A DNA stretch of 42,285 nt from Gammaproteobacteria bacterium (GTDB lineage Bacteria; Pseudomonadota; Gammaproteobacteria; Burkholderiales; Gallionellaceae), in the NCBI GenBank assembly GCA_018819205.1, contig JAHJQE010000038.1:1-42285 (forward strand). Direction: 5' to 3'. The translations under genes and the position numbers were made by a program. The notes under the pieces are model-generated. The model searched no databases. It was not told the origin of the DNA and saw only the letters and a list, made by a program, of their open reading frames with translations. This document shows, piece by piece, positions 39,186 through 42,285 of the stretch (position 1 is the first letter of the stretch; the number at the start of each line of letters is the position of its first letter).

Positions 39186-40532
39186 ATGTCATCCCAAGGC
39201 TTGTCTGTTTGCTACCAGAAATATTTTCAGGAATTGCTGCCTCCGCAACAATACAATTCCTGGATCAAGCCCCTTTTGTTTGAAATGGATGGTAATAAGG
39301 TCATTCTCACTGCACCCAACAGCTTTACATTAAGAATCATTCAGGAGCGCTTTCTTTCAGCGCTATCAAAACAGGCCCTTGATTTTTTTGGGTTTCCAGC
39401 AGAAATCGAGTTGCGACTGCAAAAAAAGGGGGCCATAAAAATAGATGCTCCCGCAGAAGCTCCCGTTGCCGTGGAAAACATTCCGGCAGCGGCACCAAAA
39501 GTATCAAAGTTGGCCAGTAAACTGAATCCATTACTTACTTTTGATTCCTTTGTCACAGGAAAAGCCAATCAACTTGCACATGCAGCTGGTTTGCAAGTTG
39601 CCGAGACGCCTGGAGCGGCTTATAACCCTCTTTTTGTCTACGGTGGAGTCGGCTTAGGGAAAACTCACCTATTGCAATCTATCGGTAATCTGGTAGCCAA
39701 AGAAAACAGCAATGCAAAGATCTGCTATATCCATGCAACCAATTACGTTTCTGGCGTAGTTAAGGCTTTTCAGACGAAAAGTTTCGATGAATTCAAACAG
39801 TTTTATAACTCTTTGGATTTATTGCTTATAGATGACATCCAGTTTATCGCTGATAAACCGGGTACTCAACAGGAATTCTTCTACACGCTCAATTCACTGA
39901 TTGATACCAATAAGCAGGTCGTTATATCTTGTGATACTTTTCCAAAAGAAATTTCCGGAATTGAGCCTCGGCTAACATCCAGATTCACTTGTGGTCTGAC
40001 TGTAGCGATTGAGCCCCCCGGCCTTGAGATGCGTGTAGCCATCTTGTTACAAAAAGCAGCAAATAGCGCTACTCCAATCACTGAAGATGTTGCTTTCTTC
40101 ATTGCCAAGCACGTTCGTTCCAATATTCGTGAATTAGAAGGTGCACTGAATAGGATCGAAGCCTACGCGCGCTTTCATAAGAAAGTAATTTCAATTGAAT
40201 TAGCAAAAGAAGCGTTGAAGGACTTGCTTGCTGCGCAAAACAAACAAGTAACGATTGATAATATCCAGAAAACTGTCGCTGACTTTTATCGTATCAAGTT
40301 GGTTGATTTATTGTCTAAAAAAAGGACTCGGGCTATTGCACGTCCACGTCAAATTGCAATGTCATTAGCCAGAGAATTAACACAACTAAGTCTTCCGGAA
40401 ATTGGAAACACTTTTGGCGGTAGAGATCACACTACAGTGCTACATGCTTGTAAAACTATTGATGCATTGAGAAACTCGGACTCTACAATTGAAGCAGAAT
40501 TCAATTTATTGCATCAAACGTTGAGAGGATAA
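39186..40532 (+). CDS. dnaA: Chromosomal replication initiator protein DnaA
   Basis: AAA+ initiator of 448 residues that binds DnaA boxes and opens the origin. Domain I contains LPPQQYNSWIKPL. Domain II is a short linker with PAEAPVAVENIPAAAP. Domain III has Walker A G153-x-GLGKT and Walker B LLLIDDIQF (D216-D217). Domain IV has the box-binding signature GRDHTTVLHACKT (D414, H415). ATG 39186 gives the usual N-terminus MSSQGLSVCYQKYF; the frame is open upstream to GTG 39141, and neither start has a clear Shine-Dalgarno sequence. The gene is visibly AT-richer than those on the left. Confidence 0.95.
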   Translation: MSSQGLSVCYQKYFQELLPPQQYNSWIKPLLFEMDGNKVILTAPNSFTLRIIQERFLSALSKQALDFFGFPAEIELRLQKKGAIKIDAPAEAPVAVENIPAAAPKVSKLASKLNPLLTFDSFVTGKANQLAHAAGLQVAETPGAAYNPLFVYGGVGLGKTHLLQSIGNLVAKENSNAKICYIHATNYVSGVVKAFQTKSFDEFKQFYNSLDLLLIDDIQFIADKPGTQQEFFYTLNSLIDTNKQVVISCDTFPKEISGIEPRLTSRFTCGLTVAIEPPGLEMRVAILLQKAANSATPITEDVAFFIAKHVRSNIRELEGALNRIEAYARFHKKVISIELAKEALKDLLAAQNKQVTIDNIQKTVADFYRIKLVDLLSKKRTRAIARPRQIAMSLARELTQLSLPEIGNTFGGRDHTTVLHACKTIDALRNSDSTIEAEFNLLHQTLRG

Positions 40533-40731
40533 CTTTGTTTTTCTGTACTTGTATGTGTGAGTAAGTATGGATATTTTGCATATTGATTATTTATCCACAA
40601 ACTATGTACAAGTAACAATGAAGTTAACTAACAGTTAAAAAGTATTGTTTATTGTTGAATTGATTTAAGTTTTAAGAGTTTCCACAAATACTGACTCGAT
40701 TATTATTTATATTAAGAATTTAAGGAAAAAC
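40533..40731 (+). other. AT-rich dnaA-dnaN intergenic region, candidate origin element
   Basis: This 199-base region is the largest gap in the window and strongly AT-rich. It contains one perfect DnaA box (40591-40599), a weaker box GTTTCCACA (40678-40686, 7 of 9) and a 7 of 9 reverse match TATGGATAT (40566-40574). TACTTGTA (40546-40553) and TACAAGTA (40607-40614) form an inverted pair around the perfect box. TTAACT/AGTTAA (40624-40638) form a small hairpin. The promoter of dnaN should lie here, but no hexamer pair stands out. Confidence 0.55.
40591..40599 (+). promoter_or_regulatory. DnaA box upstream of dnaN
   Basis: TTATCCACA is an exact match to the consensus DnaA 9-mer on the plus strand, within an AT-rich region between dnaA and dnaN. 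Confidence 0.85.
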
Positions 40732-41841
40732 ATGTTTATCAAACAAATCAATCGAAATGACTTGGTAAAACCCTTACAAGCAGTTGTTGGTATTGTGGAA
40801 AGAAAACAACCCCTCCCCATCCTTTCAAATGTTTTACTCAAAAAAACTGGTGATTCTCTTCACTTGATTACTACCGACCTTGAAATTCAAATTGAGGCAA
40901 AACAGCAAGTAGAACTACAAGATTCTGATGGCCCTGATTCCATCACTATTTCAGCCAAGAAATTTCAGGACATTTTAAAGGCTATCCCAGAAGAGAGTCT
41001 GGTTAGTCTGGACATTCAGGAAAGTAAATTACTGGTAAAGGCAAACAAGAGCAAATTCAGCCTGCAAACCTTGCCAGCCCAGGATTTCCCTAGTCTGACG
41101 GATCAACTGGAAGGGGCAACAAAGATTCGCATCAAACAAGGGAAAATGAAGCGACTGTTGAGTTCAGTACAACATGCTATGGCTCAGCAAGATATTCGCT
41201 ATTACCTCAATGGCGTTTTGGTAGTTGTCGAAAGTAGCTCAATCAAATTGGTTGCGACTGACGGACATCGCTTGGCATTTATTGCTGAAGAAATGGATGA
41301 AGAATACCCAAAATTAGAGGTCATTCTTTCCAGAAAGACAGTCAATGAGTTATTGAAGCAACTTACCGATAGTGACGATGAACTACTCATCGAACTAGCT
41401 GAAAAACAAGTACGTTTCAATTTTTCCGATACAACTATGACTTCAAAAGTGATCGATGGAAAATTCCCGGATTACACACGCGTTATCCCTAACCACACTA
41501 ATCACTTGGTATTAAATAGAATTGTTATCATGCAAGCACTTCAAAGAGCTGCAATTCTGTCAAATGAGAAGTTCCGCGGAGTGCGCCTGCTCCTCACGGA
41601 GAATAATCTGCAAATAATTAGCAATAACAGCGAACAAGAAGAGGCTCAAGAGGATATTGAGACCCAATACACCGGCAATCCTCTGGATATTGGTTTTAAT
41701 GTCAATTATCTACTGGATGGCATTAATTACCTTAACAGTGAAGAAGTGACATTCTCATTCGGTGATCAAAACAGCAGCCTATTGGTAACAACTCCAGAAA
41801 AGAATGACTATAAGTACGTAGTCATGCCAATGCGCATCTAA
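40732..41841 (+). CDS. dnaN: DNA polymerase III beta subunit (sliding clamp)
   Basis: Ring-shaped processivity clamp of 369 residues (E. coli 366) that tethers polymerase III to DNA. The three clamp folds fit the length. Motifs seen are the N-terminal [23 protein letters not shown] in the second domain, [13 protein letters not shown], and the C-terminal [10 protein letters not shown] with the conserved PMR end of the client-binding pocket. AAGGA precedes the ATG. dnaA upstream and gyrB downstream form the classic dnaA-dnaN-gyrB set; recF is absent between dnaN and gyrB. Confidence 0.98.
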   Translation: MFIKQINRNDLVKPLQAVVGIVERKQPLPILSNVLLKKTGDSLHLITTDLEIQIEAKQQVELQDSDGPDSITISAKKFQDILKAIPEESLVSLDIQESKLLVKANKSKFSLQTLPAQDFPSLTDQLEGATKIRIKQGKMKRLLSSVQHAMAQQDIRYYLNGVLVVVESSSIKLVATDGHRLAFIAEEMDEEYPKLEVILSRKTVNELLKQLTDSDDELLIELAEKQVRFNFSDTTMTSKVIDGKFPDYTRVIPNHTNHLVLNRIVIMQALQRAAILSNEKFRGVRLLLTENNLQIISNNSEQEEAQEDIETQYTGNPLDIGFNVNYLLDGINYLNSEEVTFSFGDQNSSLLVTTPEKNDYKYVVMPMRI

Positions 41842-41842
41842 T

Positions 41843-41858
41843 TGTTCCACGTGAAACA
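41843..41858. promoter_or_regulatory. parS centromere site 2
   Basis: TGTTCCACGTGAAACA equals the classical parS form and differs from site 1 only at position 5. It lies one base after the dnaN stop and 18 bases before the gyrB start, so ParB binding here could also touch gyrB expression. Confidence 0.94.
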
Positions 41859-41876
41859 GAAAGTAAAAATAGACCC

Positions 41877-42285
41877 ATGAGTGAAAACTACGACGAATCG
41901 AGTATCCAACAACTAGAAGGTTTGGAGGCTGTTCGCAAACGCCCTGGAATGTATATCGGGGATACCTCAGATGGCACAGGCTTGCACCATATGGTATTTG
42001 AGGTGGTGGACAATGCTATTGACGAATCTCTGGCTGGTCATTGTGACGATATCAAAGTTATTATTCATGGTGATAACTCAATCTCTATAGCTGATAACGG
42101 CAGAGGAATTCCTATCGGAATTAAGTTTGATGATAAGCATGAACCCAAGCGTTCTGCGGCCGAGATAGTATTGACTGTGCTTCACGCAGGTGGAAAGTTT
42201 AATCAGAATAGCTATAAGGTATCTGGTGGATTGCACGGCGTGGGTGTGAGTTGTGTGAATGGCTTGTCGGAATGGCTGAAACTAA
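41877..42285 (+). CDS. gyrB: DNA gyrase subunit B, 5' part (truncated by window edge)
   Basis: N-terminal 136 codons of the gyrase ATPase subunit, which with GyrA introduces negative supercoils. It begins [19 protein letters not shown], then [10 protein letters not shown]. The GHKL ATPase N box is [15 protein letters not shown], the G1 box DNGRGIP, and the G2 box [12 protein letters not shown]. The frame remains open to the window end, so the remaining ~650 residues are outside. The start lies 35 bases after dnaN with a parS site in between. Confidence 0.97.
   Translation, partial: MSENYDESSIQQLEGLEAVRKRPGMYIGDTSDGTGLHHMVFEVVDNAIDESLAGHCDDIKVIIHGDNSISIADNGRGIPIGIKFDDKHEPKRSAAEIVLTVLHAGGKFNQNSYKVSGGLHGVGVSCVNGLSEWLKL

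Noticed and set aside
39418-39434. A7-G5 run in dnaA as a programmed frameshift site
   Set aside because: The dnaA frame continues intact on both sides and no alternative downstream frame or stem-loop supports a shifted product.

Overview
The window is a core-genome segment around the chromosome replication origin of a betaproteobacterium. Gene order and protein type suggest Nitrosomonadales, possibly a Gallionellaceae or Sideroxydans-like organism; that placement is inference and needs a database search. The order gyrB-dnaN-dnaA / rpmH-rnpA-yidD-yidC-mnmE-mnmG-rsmG-parA-parB-atpIBEFHAGDC-glmU-glmS is the classic proteobacterial origin arrangement. No insertion sequence, prophage, CRISPR array, tRNA or rRNA gene was seen, and no gap between genes exceeds about 200 bases.

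Left part, plus strand (1-20583). The 3' end of trkA and trkH (potassium uptake) are followed by a Pil-Chp chemosensory cluster (pilG, pilH, pilI, pilJ, chpA/pilL) that controls type IV pili. Next comes a tightly overlapped set yqgE-ruvX-pyrB-pyrC', in which the dihydroorotase-like protein has lost its metal ligands and is probably a structural partner of PyrB. Then come prlC (oligopeptidase A), a secreted DUF4124-glutaredoxin protein, xthA, an RluA-type pseudouridine synthase, a Tim44-like membrane protein and ubiB.

Middle and right part, minus strand (39046 down to 20740). From rpmH leftwards the genes are rpmH, rnpA, yidD, yidC, mnmE, mnmG, rsmG, parA, parB, the nine-gene F1Fo ATP synthase operon, glmU and glmS. 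A strong intrinsic terminator with a UUCG loop closes the atp operon. glmS converges on ubiB at a 12-bp perfect hairpin that contains the glmS stop codon.

Origin part, plus strand (39126-42285). dnaA, dnaN and the 5' end of gyrB lie divergent from rpmH. Two perfect DnaA boxes flank dnaA. Two parS-type 16-mers, one between mnmG and mnmE and one between dnaN and gyrB, match the binding site of the ParB encoded here. Base composition falls from about 60% GC in the rows counted in pyrB and atpA to about 35% in a row of dnaN.

I found no convincing undescribed system. The points most worth a second look are the catalytically dead PyrC', the two parS sites around the origin, the repeat-bearing linker and degenerate phosphotransfer domain of ChpA, a terminator that runs right up to the ubiB start codon, and an 8-G tract in atpI.
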